Of a stretch of DNA of 43,250 nt, positions 16,333 through 22,848 are shown in pieces (the stretch's first letter is position 1; every line of letters begins with the position of its first letter). The position numbers were made by a program, and so were the translations under genes. The stretch is from Phycisphaerae bacterium. GTDB taxonomy: Bacteria; Planctomycetota; Phycisphaerae; SM23-33. The DNA lies in NCBI GenBank assembly GCA_011050235.1, contig DRGC01000083.1, forward strand, positions 1-43,250. The letters are read 5' to 3'. The notes beneath the pieces were generated by a model. The model was given only the letters and a program-made list of their open reading frames with translations. It was not told where the DNA came from and searched no databases.

Positions 16333-17067
16333 TCAGGGCGTCTCGGCCCCCAGGAGCTTGTGGCGGGCCAAGTCGCGCCCGACGTCGGTGCGATAGACCT
16401 TGTCGATCCACTCCGGCAACTGCTGGGGGTCCTTGTCGGCGCATTCCTCGGCCGTGTTGACCAGCCGGTCGGCATCCCAGATGATGCGGAACTCCGGCGT
16501 GTCGACGTCGTTGGCGGAGTGATGGCTGCCCACGATGCGGCAGATGTGCTCGATGCGCTCGGCATCGACGCCGAACTTGCCCAGGATGGCCCGGGCGATC
16601 GGCGGGCCCTCGATCTCCTGATACGTGCCCGCCGACGATCCGTGTGTGCGCTCGGCGGCCTGAATTCCGATATCGTGCAGGATGGCGGAGGCCTTGACCA
16701 CCAGCGGGTCGGCCTGAAGGCTGGGCAGGATCTGCTCGGCGAAGTTGAGCACCTCCAGGGCGTGTTGGATGCGCTGGCGGTCGTCGCCGAAGACGGCCTT
16801 CATCTCGTGGATCAGCGATTGGCAGAGAGATTCATCCGCCTCGGCCCCGGGCGTGAGCCCCAGACACTCCTTGGCGAAACTGCACCATTTGGCGCAGCCC
16901 ATGTCGAAGTTGGGGTTCATCGCAGTCTCGCCGCACCCGGTGCAGCGCCGCTTGGGCTCGTCCTTCCAGAACTCCAGCACCTTTCCGCAATTGGCGCAGG
17001 GGGCGTCAAAGACGTCGGTGCTCTTCCAGAAACGCTTGTCTTGTCCGGGGCATTGACCGATTGGCAT
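16333..17067 (-). CDS. cysteine-rich ribbon plus HD-domain phosphohydrolase
   Basis: A 244-aa protein. The first 70 residues hold eight cysteines (C6, C24, C27, C42, C45, C58, C62, C68) including the CxxC pairs CANC and CTGC, looking like a zinc ribbon followed by a further metal or Fe-S site. Residues ~85-220 form an HD domain (HDIG around 119-122, with downstream HH and D). HD proteins hydrolyse phosphomonoesters or nucleotides, but the substrate is unknown. ATG 17067 was preferred over 17079 because TGGAG lies 6 nt upstream. It is co-directional with acs, 199 nt before it. I do not recognise a named family for the N-terminal part. Confidence 0.7.
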   Translation of the reverse strand: MPIGQCPGQDKRFWKSTDVFDAPCANCGKVLEFWKDEPKRRCTGCGETAMNPNFDMGCAKWCSFAKECLGLTPGAEADESLCQSLIHEMKAVFGDDRQRIQHALEVLNFAEQILPSLQADPLVVKASAILHDIGIQAAERTHGSSAGTYQEIEGPPIARAILGKFGVDAERIEHICRIVGSHHSANDVDTPEFRIIWDADRLVNTAEECADKDPQQLPEWIDKVYRTDVGRDLARHKLLGAETP

Positions 17068-17245
17068 GATTGACTCCACGTCTCCGGTGTCTGTCGGCGC
17101 CTACGTATCTCATCGGCCAGGCGAGGCCAACACGCCAACACCGCCTCCCACAATATCATATGCGCGCGGGCCGACAAAACCGCTTTTCGTCGCCCCCCCC
17201 GGCACAGCCAAGATCAACTGGCCAGAGCAACGGGCCGCTTGTGAC

Positions 17246-17926
17246 TCAGTTCGATGCTTCCGCCACGCCCGTAACAACCAGGTCGTCGAAGTCCGTCACG
17301 GCGTCGGCTTTGGTCCATAGCCCGACCCAGCCGGTCGAGAACGTCTCGTCATGATGGTCGATCAGCAGTTGATCGTTGAGATACGCCTGGATATGCGCCC
17401 CCACCGCCACGACGCGCAGCGTGTGCCACTGGCCCAGGGCGGGCGCATCGACGCGGGCACCGGCGATCTTGCTGCGATGCCCGTCGATGACGGTGTACAG
17501 CCGAACGTTGTCCTCCAGGCTGTTCGCGCGGACAACGTAGTAGTTACTCCCGTCGGTCGCCCGCAGCACGATGCCGCCGCTGGCGTCGATCCTGCCGGAG
17601 ATGGGCTTGAACCGAACCGTCACGTCGACGTCGGAGAACCGCTGCTTTTTCCACAGGGCGACGGGGTACCTCTGGTCTGTGGCGGCCTGGGCCAGCACGC
17701 CCCGGCCGTCGGCCGTCCGCTGCCGCCAGTCGCCGGCGACGACCTGCCAGTCCGTCAGCGCGGACTCGAAATCGTCCCCGACGGTCACGGCCCGCTCGGC
17801 AGAGACGCCGACCTTGGTCACATCGTCGGCGGGCGGGCGTTTGTCACAGCCTGCAGGCAAGGCCGCACCCACAAGAATCGCCATCATCCACAGCATCGTT
17901 TTCGTATTCACGGTTCCAATCCTCAT
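17246..17926 (-). CDS. lipoprotein with concanavalin-like (DUF1080/LamG-type) domain
   Basis: A 226-aa putative lipoprotein: signal with lipobox LPAGC (Cys27), then a single beta-sandwich domain. Segments such as DDFESALTDWQVVAGDWRQR, GGIVLRATDGSNYYVVRAN and WHTLRVVAVGAHIQAYLND are typical of the DUF1080 / laminin-G-like jelly rolls common in Planctomycetes, which bind or cleave polysaccharide. No catalytic residues can be assigned. An ATG at 17926 is used; a TTG at 17947 would add seven residues ahead of the leader. No strong ribosome site is visible. A strong hairpin (17957-17999) just upstream ends the transcription unit to its right. Confidence 0.65.
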   Translation of the reverse strand: MRIGTVNTKTMLWMMAILVGAALPAGCDKRPPADDVTKVGVSAERAVTVGDDFESALTDWQVVAGDWRQRTADGRGVLAQAATDQRYPVALWKKQRFSDVDVTVRFKPISGRIDASGGIVLRATDGSNYYVVRANSLEDNVRLYTVIDGHRSKIAGARVDAPALGQWHTLRVVAVGAHIQAYLNDQLLIDHHDETFSTGWVGLWTKADAVTDFDDLVVTGVAEASN

Positions 17927-17956
17927 CCCGTCAGTATGTTCGCTCAATCAATAGAG

Positions 17957-17999
17957 AAAACGGGCGGCGGATTCAACCTTATGAGCCGCCGCCCGTTTT
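17957..17999 (-). terminator. strong rho-independent terminator (minus strand)
   Basis: A perfect 14-bp inverted repeat: AAAACGGGCGGCGG (17957-17970) and its complement (17986-17999), 15-nt loop. Read on the minus strand, the stem is followed by TTTTCTCTATT. It lies about 60 nt downstream of the stop of a PEP-CTERM gene remnant on that strand, which supports that remnant having been the end of a real gene. Confidence 0.75.
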
Positions 18000-18061
18000 G
18001 GAAGCACTGTTTGTGTGGCGATCAGTTTGTCCTGCGCTTGCGGCACAGCAAGCGTCTCCGC

Positions 18062-18154
18062 CTAACGGCTTTCCACCACGGTGGATCTACGACGTCGTCT
18101 CAAGAGGGCCAGACCGCCCAGGCCGAGCAGACCGAGCGTCGCCCTTGGCTGTTG
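18062..18154 (-). pseudogene. 3' remnant of a PEP-CTERM protein gene
   Basis: On the minus strand the last ~30 codons read ATLGLLGLGGLALLRRRRR followed by a short tail and TAG at 18064-18062. Hydrophobic helix plus arginine cluster is the sorting tail of PEP-CTERM proteins; the usual V-P-E-P just before it has decayed to Q-Q-P-R, and an in-frame TGA lies immediately upstream. No signal peptide or body of a gene is found further right; instead the sequence changes into a plus-strand Rrf2 fragment. The original terminator survives at 17957-17999. This is a truncated gene end left by a deletion or rearrangement. Confidence 0.6.
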
Positions 18155-18168
18155 TCAGGCCCGCCACG

Positions 18169-18414
18169 CTATCTAAGTGCGGTTTGGTGGAGGCCTTTCG
18201 CGGCAAGCGCCGCGGGTATCTGCTGGGTCGAGAGCCCAAGGATATCTCGCTGCTCGCCATCATCGAAGCCGTCCAGGGCCCGTTGGCGCTGAACCGTTGC
18301 CAGGAAACCCCGCCCCGATGCGACAAGACCGAGTGTTCGTATCGGTCGGTCTGGGATGACCTGCAGGAAACCGTCAGCAACAGGCTTGCAGCCGCTTCCC
18401 TGGCCGACCAATAA
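18169..18414 (+). pseudogene. N-terminally deleted Rrf2-family regulator
   Basis: From LSKCGLVEAFRGKRRGYLLG onward this is the second half of an Rrf2 regulator: wing of the wHTH, then ISLLAIIEAVQGPLALNRC and a cysteine loop (NRC, PRC and TEC) as in Fe-S-binding members, ending at TAA 18412-18414. The first ~50 residues, including the recognition helix, are missing. The frame remains open to the left only because it runs through the reverse strand of a PEP-CTERM tail and begins at a TTG inside a terminator, so no functional regulator is expected. The homology break with the PEP-CTERM remnant falls within about 15 nt, marking one joint. Confidence 0.7.
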
Positions 18415-18468
18415 TAGATCTTCACGCGCTGCCCCGCGATGGTGCGGGGCGTGGGAAGGTCGACGGTC

Positions 18469-19377
18469 ATGAAGATCGCCGTCTCAGGAGCAACGGGCCT
18501 GATCGGATCGGCTGTGGTGGCGTCTCTCGCCGGACGCGGCCGCCAGGTTGCGCGTCTCGTTCGCCCACACCGGGCCACACGGGCCGGCGATATCCGCTGG
18601 GACCCGGCCACGGGCGCGCTCGATTCAGCCGCCGGCGGCTGCGACGCCGTCATCCACCTTGCCGGCGAGAACATCGCCGGACGCTGGACGGCGAAGAAGC
18701 GCGCACGCATTCGCGACTCTCGAACGACCCCCACCGCCCGGTTGTGCAAAACGCTTGCAACCCTCGACCCGCCGCCGGCCGTGCTGTTGTGCGCCTCGGC
18801 CAGCGGAGTCTACGGCGACCGGGGCGAGCAGACACTCGCCGAGGACAGCGCGCCCGGCGACGGATTCCTGGCTGAGGTCTGTCAGCAGTGGGAGGCCGCC
18901 TGTCAACCCGCCGTCGCCGCGGGCATCCGTGTCGTCCACTTGCGGTTTGCGATGGTCCTCAGCCCGACCGGTGGGGCGCTGAAACCCATGCTCCGCCCGT
19001 TCCGGCTCGGCCTGGGCGGACGAATCGGCAACGGCCGACAGTACTGGAGCTGGATCGCCCTGGATGACGCCGTCGCGGCTATCGAGTTCGCGCTTGCCTG
19101 TGACGACATGGCCGGCCCGGTGAATGTTGCCTCCCCCTGCCCCGTCACGAATCGCCAGTTCACCGCCGCGCTGGGACGCGCCCTGCACCGGCCAACGCTG
19201 TTTCCCCTGCCCGCCTCGATCGCGCGTCTGGCCTTTGGCCGCATGGCCGACGATCTGCTTCTGGCCAGCGCCCGCGTCACGCCGGCGCGATTACTGGCGA
19301 GCGGCTTTGTGTTCCAACGGCCGCAACTCGACGACGCGCTGAACCATCTGCTGAAACGCTCCGGCCAGCCCAGCTAG
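18469..19377 (+). CDS. TIGR01777-family NAD(P)-dependent epimerase/SDR
   Basis: A 302-aa extended short-chain dehydrogenase-like protein. The N-terminus MKIAVSGATGLIGSAVV is a Rossmann dinucleotide-binding motif (GATGLIG, residues 7-13). AGENIAGRWTAKKRARIRDSR, SASGVYGDRG and YWSWIALDD are signature stretches of the TIGR01777 (YfcH/SulA-homologue) group, a widespread family of unproven reaction. Length is typical. A GGAAGG lies about 10 nt before ATG 18469. The Rrf2 remnant is just upstream on the same strand, with 54 nt between. No operon partner downstream; a palindromic repeat follows. Confidence 0.85.
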   Translation: MKIAVSGATGLIGSAVVASLAGRGRQVARLVRPHRATRAGDIRWDPATGALDSAAGGCDAVIHLAGENIAGRWTAKKRARIRDSRTTPTARLCKTLATLDPPPAVLLCASASGVYGDRGEQTLAEDSAPGDGFLAEVCQQWEAACQPAVAAGIRVVHLRFAMVLSPTGGALKPMLRPFRLGLGGRIGNGRQYWSWIALDDAVAAIEFALACDDMAGPVNVASPCPVTNRQFTAALGRALHRPTLFPLPASIARLAFGRMADDLLLASARVTPARLLASGFVFQRPQLDDALNHLLKRSGQPS

Positions 19378-19407
19378 CACCACGGGCACTTTTATGTAGC
19401 GCCGGTT

Positions 19408-19471
19408 GGCGGGGCTCCTGTCCCGCCAACTCTTGCCTAGCTTTGGAACGCGGCGGGACAGGAGCCCCGCC
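19408..19471. repeat. REP/MITE-like palindromic element, family 2
   Basis: A perfect 20-bp inverted repeat: GGCGGGGCTCCTGTCCCGCC at 19408-19427 and its exact complement at 19452-19471, loop 24 nt. As in family 1, each arm is itself a small palindrome (GGCGGG-8 nt-CCCGCC). It sits between two convergent genes, the TIGR01777 epimerase and the flavoprotein, and can terminate both. Sequences like this are often seen as scattered intergenic repeats in planctomycete genomes. Confidence 0.7.
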
Positions 19472-19550
19472 GCGCAATACGCTCAATCCTGGGGCATTGC
19501 CCTCCACCGCACATGTCAGCCCGAGGAAAAGGTACCCCTTTTCCCCCGGG

Positions 19551-20183
19551 TCAGATTTTCTTCAGCTTCTCTGCGGCGGCATCGATCGCGTCAACGGTCG
19601 CGCTGTCATCCTCCCACCTGGTGAACATCTCCTTTGTGATCGTCAATTCCTTTGCCGCGTCGCCCAGCATCATGTACAGGCCGCCGATCTCGCACTCCTT
19701 GTGACGGCCGCACTTGAAACAAGGCGGGACCTTGGATTCGAATCTGACCGTGTCGATCAGGTTGACCTCGAAGGCGCCCAACATCTTGTGGAGATGCTCT
19801 ACCGCCGGGCCCAGCGTCATCGCACCCCCGACCACGGTCACAAACGGCTTGCCCGCGATCGGTATGTCCACATGGCGATAGCCGAAGAAGCGCTCGATGA
19901 AGGACCATGCCGTAGAGGTGATGTCGCCGAAGTAAACGGGCGTGCCGATCACCACGGCATCCGCCTCCTTGACCTTCTGATAGTACGGCTGCGCGTCATC
20001 GGCCAACTGGCAGACCTGCGGCCTTGCACACAACTGAACACACCCCTTGCATCCGGAGAAGTTCAACTCGGTGAGCTTGACGAACTCGACGTCGTGGCCG
20101 CTCTTGTCGAGAATCGCCTTGACCATACGGTCGACGTTGCTCTCGCGCCCCACGCCGCCTGCACTGAACCCGATTATCTTCAT
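19551..20183 (-). CDS. flavodoxin-like NAD(P)H-dependent FMN reductase with Fe-S-type cysteine motif
   Basis: A 210-aa protein of the flavodoxin-fold FMN reductase / iron-sulfur flavoprotein group. MKIIGFSAGGVGRESNVDRM is the FMN phosphate loop, and ADAVVIGTPVYFGDITSTAWSF the second FMN-binding segment. Between them is a compact cysteine motif C45-x2-C48-x3-C52-x5-C58, similar to the cluster site of archaeal Isf proteins. A second set (CFKCGRHKEC) lies near the C-terminus. It likely transfers electrons between ferredoxin/NAD(P)H and small acceptors, for example O2 or peroxide detoxification in anaerobes. The cluster is inferred from cysteine spacing. Single gene, 66 nt from the phosphoesterase upstream, which points the same way. 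Confidence 0.75.
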   Translation of the reverse strand: MKIIGFSAGGVGRESNVDRMVKAILDKSGHDVEFVKLTELNFSGCKGCVQLCARPQVCQLADDAQPYYQKVKEADAVVIGTPVYFGDITSTAWSFIERFFGYRHVDIPIAGKPFVTVVGGAMTLGPAVEHLHKMLGAFEVNLIDTVRFESKVPPCFKCGRHKECEIGGLYMMLGDAAKELTITKEMFTRWEDDSATVDAIDAAAEKLKKI

Positions 20184-20249
20184 TTCATATTCCTTCTGCT
20201 CCGGCGGTCAAGCCGGGAGTCTGCTATGTCGGTGCCGTCTTCGACGCCG

Positions 20250-21143
20250 TCAAGCCAACTCGACGAGTCTCTCGCTGACGTGGCCGTCTCGGATCTCCAC
20301 ATGGCGGAAGCGGCGATGGTTGGCTTGCGGGCCCCACGGAACGACGAAGCCCGGCGTGGCGGCCACCGTCGTCGCACCCACCTGATGGACGTCGTCCAGA
20401 TGCTTGTGCCCGCAGAGCAGCAACAGCAGGTTGGGGTACTTGAACAGACGGCCCTTGACCTGCTCGACGTTGTTGAGGACATACTTGTGGATGTCCTTTT
20501 CGTTCGTGCTGTTCCAGAAATTGTCGTAGACGTGATGGTCCAGCACGATGACCTGCCGATTGGGATCGGCCTGAAGGTGGCCTTCCACGAACGCAAGACT
20601 CTCGTCGCTGTACCGCCCGTTGTCTTTCTGCTTCAGGGTCGTGTCGACGCCCAGCAGCAGGTACCCGCCCTTCTCGATCAGCCAGTCCCGGCCGTGCACG
20701 GTGACATCCGGCGGGAAGAACATCTCCGCGAACTGTCGCTGGTCGATCGGGTCGCCGTAGGGTTTGGGGCTCGATTCCTTGTTGCCGCGGACGGAGTAGG
20801 CCGGGCAGCGCAATTCGTCCATGATCGTCTTGAACCGCACCGCATCGGTGTCACCGGGCACGTTGTTGTTGAAGTTGTCGCCGCCGACGAGGACGAAATC
20901 GATATCCTTGAAGTCCTCGTTAATCGCGGTGACAAACCTCTCCAGCCAGGTCACCGTTGTCGGCCGGCCCAGGTCCATGTGCGAATCGGTGATGTGGGCA
21001 AACCGCAGGACCGGGCTACCCTCCGCATCGGTATGGTCGGGGCCCGGGACCTCTTCACAGCCAACCAGCATCGAGCCCACAGCCCCCACAGCCAGCGCCG
21101 TCGCGCCGGTCGCCAGAAACTCACGTCGCGTGATCGCTCTCAT
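20250..21143 (-). CDS. Tat-exported lipoprotein metallophosphoesterase
   Basis: A 297-aa calcineurin-like phosphoesterase. The leader TRREFLATGATALAVGAVG ends in a lipobox at Cys29, so it is a Tat substrate anchored as a lipoprotein. Metal-site motifs are D53-x-H55 (ITDSHMD), GGDN (87-90), GNKE (120-123), LDHH (201-204) and GHKH (245-248), closest to the CpdA-type class III phosphodiesterases. The third motif is normally GNH(D/E); here the catalytic His is Lys, while the metal-binding Asn is kept. Substrate unknown. The gene is followed at 66 nt by the flavoprotein. Upstream it borders a patch of repeats and gene fragments. Confidence 0.8.
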   Translation of the reverse strand: MRAITRREFLATGATALAVGAVGSMLVGCEEVPGPDHTDAEGSPVLRFAHITDSHMDLGRPTTVTWLERFVTAINEDFKDIDFVLVGGDNFNNNVPGDTDAVRFKTIMDELRCPAYSVRGNKESSPKPYGDPIDQRQFAEMFFPPDVTVHGRDWLIEKGGYLLLGVDTTLKQKDNGRYSDESLAFVEGHLQADPNRQVIVLDHHVYDNFWNSTNEKDIHKYVLNNVEQVKGRLFKYPNLLLLLCGHKHLDDVHQVGATTVAATPGFVVPWGPQANHRRFRHVEIRDGHVSERLVELA

Positions 21144-21296
21144 TGCATCTCTCCTTGCCCGCGCAAAGCGGCCGCCCTGTTGCCGAGCCGCCGATATCTA
21201 CGGCCGATGCGGTACGTGTCTCATTGCGTCGCGTCACCCGGTCGGCAACGGCGCGGCGAAGTGCCCGTCACTGCGGAGTGCTGCGGAACGTTACAT

Positions 21297-21386
21297 CATC
21301 ATAGGCCCATCGCCCCACGCCGAGCGAGTCAAATACCGATGGATAGCGCGTCAGCTTGCCCGGGGCGTCCGGGGCGCGAGGGTCAG
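21297..21386 (-). pseudogene. duplicated 3'-end fragment of the YyaL/DsbD-alpha gene
   Basis: On the minus strand this ~90-nt stretch closely matches the last ~28 codons and the first bases after the stop of the gene at 22849-25353; compare 22839-22932. Shared landmarks are CTGACCCTCG, CTGACGCGCTATCC, TATTTGACTC and CCTATGATG. In the full gene the end reads [15 protein letters not shown]-stop; here it reads [15 protein letters not shown] and then TGG instead of TGA. A small gap breaks the frame to the upstream part. It abuts a palindromic repeat (21396-21466) at the position where homology ends, so it is a fragment, not a gene. Confidence 0.75.
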
Positions 21387-21395
21387 CTCCGGGAC

Positions 21396-21466
21396 AATCG
21401 GGACGGTTACTATCTTCGTAGCAGCACCCAAAACACATTCAATCAAGAATAGTAACCGTCCCGATT
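21396..21466. repeat. REP/MITE-like palindromic element, family 3, copy A
   Basis: A perfect 18-bp inverted repeat, AATCGGGACGGTTACTAT (21396-21413) and its complement (21449-21466), enclosing a 35-nt loop that contains TTCGTAGCAGCACCC and ATTCAATCAAGA. Copy B at 22764-22834 has the same orientation, the same length and a loop differing at only about three positions. It lies between a gene fragment and the stop of the unknown lipoprotein gene, so it may also act as its terminator. Confidence 0.8.
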
Positions 21467-21489
21467 AATACAACACCACCCGCTCCAAC

Positions 21490-22680
21490 CTACCACAGCG
21501 ACACATCGGGCTGCCAGCGGACGTACATGAGATCGCGCGTTGAATCGTCGATCTTCTGGTCCCAGAAGGCATAGACCATCCCGTCCAGCGCGACCACGTC
21601 GATCTTGCCTCTACGGGAGCGGATGCCAGTGGGGGTCGCCTCGGCCAACCCCGGCGACGTGAACTCCCACTCGGCCAGGCGCTCGCTAAGGTCGCCGTTG
21701 AGCACGATCAGTTTGAAGCCCCCGGCTTTCTGTAGGAAAATGACAACCCGGTCCGTCGCCTCATCCAGCCGACAGGCCGACAGCTTCAGCACGTCATCGT
21801 CGTCGATCGCCGCCACTTCTACCGACGACCACTCTGTTAGATCTGTGGATTCATAGGCGATGACGGACTTGAGCTGCTTGGCAGCGGTCCTGACACGAGT
21901 CGGCCCCAGATATCGCAACGCCACAATGTAGGCCTTCTCACTCAGGCCCACGGCCGCGGGAAACTGCCCCGGGCCTATCGTTTGCTCTCCGCTCAGTTCG
22001 GAAGTAGTCTCGGCCGGGGCCGTGAACACAAAGGGAACAAGCTCATCGAAGGTCCCGACCCACACCCCCTGCTGATAGTGCTCCGAGACCATCCAACGTT
22101 GTTGCCCAAACTTACTGATCGACAGTGAGTTATCGACTCTGTAGAGAAGTCTGTTATTCCCAAATGAACTGAACTGAGGCGCCTCAGAACTGCGGATTGG
22201 GCCCGGTCGCCCCCACGTTCGCTCAGGCACGGTAAGCCAATTGACCGTGCCCCGAATCTCAGGCATGGCTATGCCCTGCAAGACGAAGCCGTCTACCGTC
22301 TCTGTCTGCTCGTTCCAATCCATTGTCAATGAGAAAGTAACATCGAACAAACATGGATTGGTGTCGATCTCACGGCCAAGGCCCGTCCCGACCACCTGGC
22401 CGCGCCCGGTGCGGCCGATACGATGCCATGTCAGGCGACTGGCCTCGCGGGTATCGGTCCGCCTGCTGCCATCTGTCGGCCCGCCGACATCCACGCGCAG
22501 GACGTCAACTGATTCCGGCAGAACAAACGCATCCCACACGTGGCTCACTGCCGGGCCAGACACCAGTGTTTGCGGCTGTGGACCTCGACGTCCTGAAGCT
22601 TCGCCAGTCATGCCGCCACAGCCAGATATGCTCGCAGCAGCAACTGCTGCGACAAGTGCCATTCGGTGGTAGCGAAGCAT
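21490..22680 (-). CDS. unknown lipoprotein, possibly beta-propeller
   Basis: A 396-aa protein with a signal peptide and lipobox ISGC (Cys20-22 region of MLRYHRMALVAAVAAASISGCGG). I do not recognise the family. The body is beta-rich with repeated short segments (for example IAYESTDLTEWSSVEV, LIVLNGDLSERLAEWEF, VVALDGMVYAFWDQ) that resemble blades of BNR-like propellers, but no clean Asp box is present. The gene is bracketed by two direct copies of palindromic element family 3 and by a duplicated fragment of the neighbouring YyaL gene, so it may have arrived as a unit. Its GC content looks slightly lower than that of its neighbours in the middle part (22080-22400). Confidence 0.6.
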   Translation of the reverse strand: MLRYHRMALVAAVAAASISGCGGMTGEASGRRGPQPQTLVSGPAVSHVWDAFVLPESVDVLRVDVGGPTDGSRRTDTREASRLTWHRIGRTGRGQVVGTGLGREIDTNPCLFDVTFSLTMDWNEQTETVDGFVLQGIAMPEIRGTVNWLTVPERTWGRPGPIRSSEAPQFSSFGNNRLLYRVDNSLSISKFGQQRWMVSEHYQQGVWVGTFDELVPFVFTAPAETTSELSGEQTIGPGQFPAAVGLSEKAYIVALRYLGPTRVRTAAKQLKSVIAYESTDLTEWSSVEVAAIDDDDVLKLSACRLDEATDRVVIFLQKAGGFKLIVLNGDLSERLAEWEFTSPGLAEATPTGIRSRRGKIDVVALDGMVYAFWDQKIDDSTRDLMYVRWQPDVSLW

Positions 22681-22763
22681 GTGCCTCTCCTGCTCAGATT
22701 GTCACCCATACAAGGGTTCAATCGGTTTAATCGGGTCTAATCGGGATGGTTTGATCGGGGTTC

Positions 22764-22834
22764 AATCGGGACGATTACTATTTTCGTAGCAGCACCCACA
22801 AGACATTCAATCAAGAATAGTAGCCGTCCCGATT
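22764..22834. repeat. REP/MITE-like palindromic element, family 3, copy B
   Basis: Arms AATCGGGACGATTACTAT (22764-22781) and ATAGTAGCCGTCCCGATT (22817-22834) pair with two mismatches; the 35-nt loop nearly equals that of copy A (21396-21466). Same orientation as copy A, 1.37 kb away. The right end is 4 nt from the 3' end of the YyaL-DsbD gene region shared with the fragment at 21297. Just left, at 22719-22770, short AATCGGG/GATCGGG units recur at irregular spacing. Confidence 0.8.
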
Positions 22835-22848
22835 AAGCCATCATAGGC

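Noticed and set aside
17998-18414. An intact plus-strand protein starting at TTG 17998
   Set aside because: The first part is the reverse strand of a PEP-CTERM tail and its terminator; only the Rrf2 C-terminal part is meaningful.
19385-19550. A tRNA or small RNA gene between the epimerase and flavoprotein
   Set aside because: The structure is explained by a 20-bp inverted repeat; no cloverleaf or CCA end.
21297-21386. A short independent protein ending GVGRWAYDDVTFRSTPQ
   Set aside because: The frame breaks upstream at a small gap and at palindrome A; it matches the YyaL gene end instead.
1192-22834. A CRISPR array built from the palindromic repeats
   Set aside because: The elements are dispersed, of three sequence families, with no regular spacers and no cas genes.
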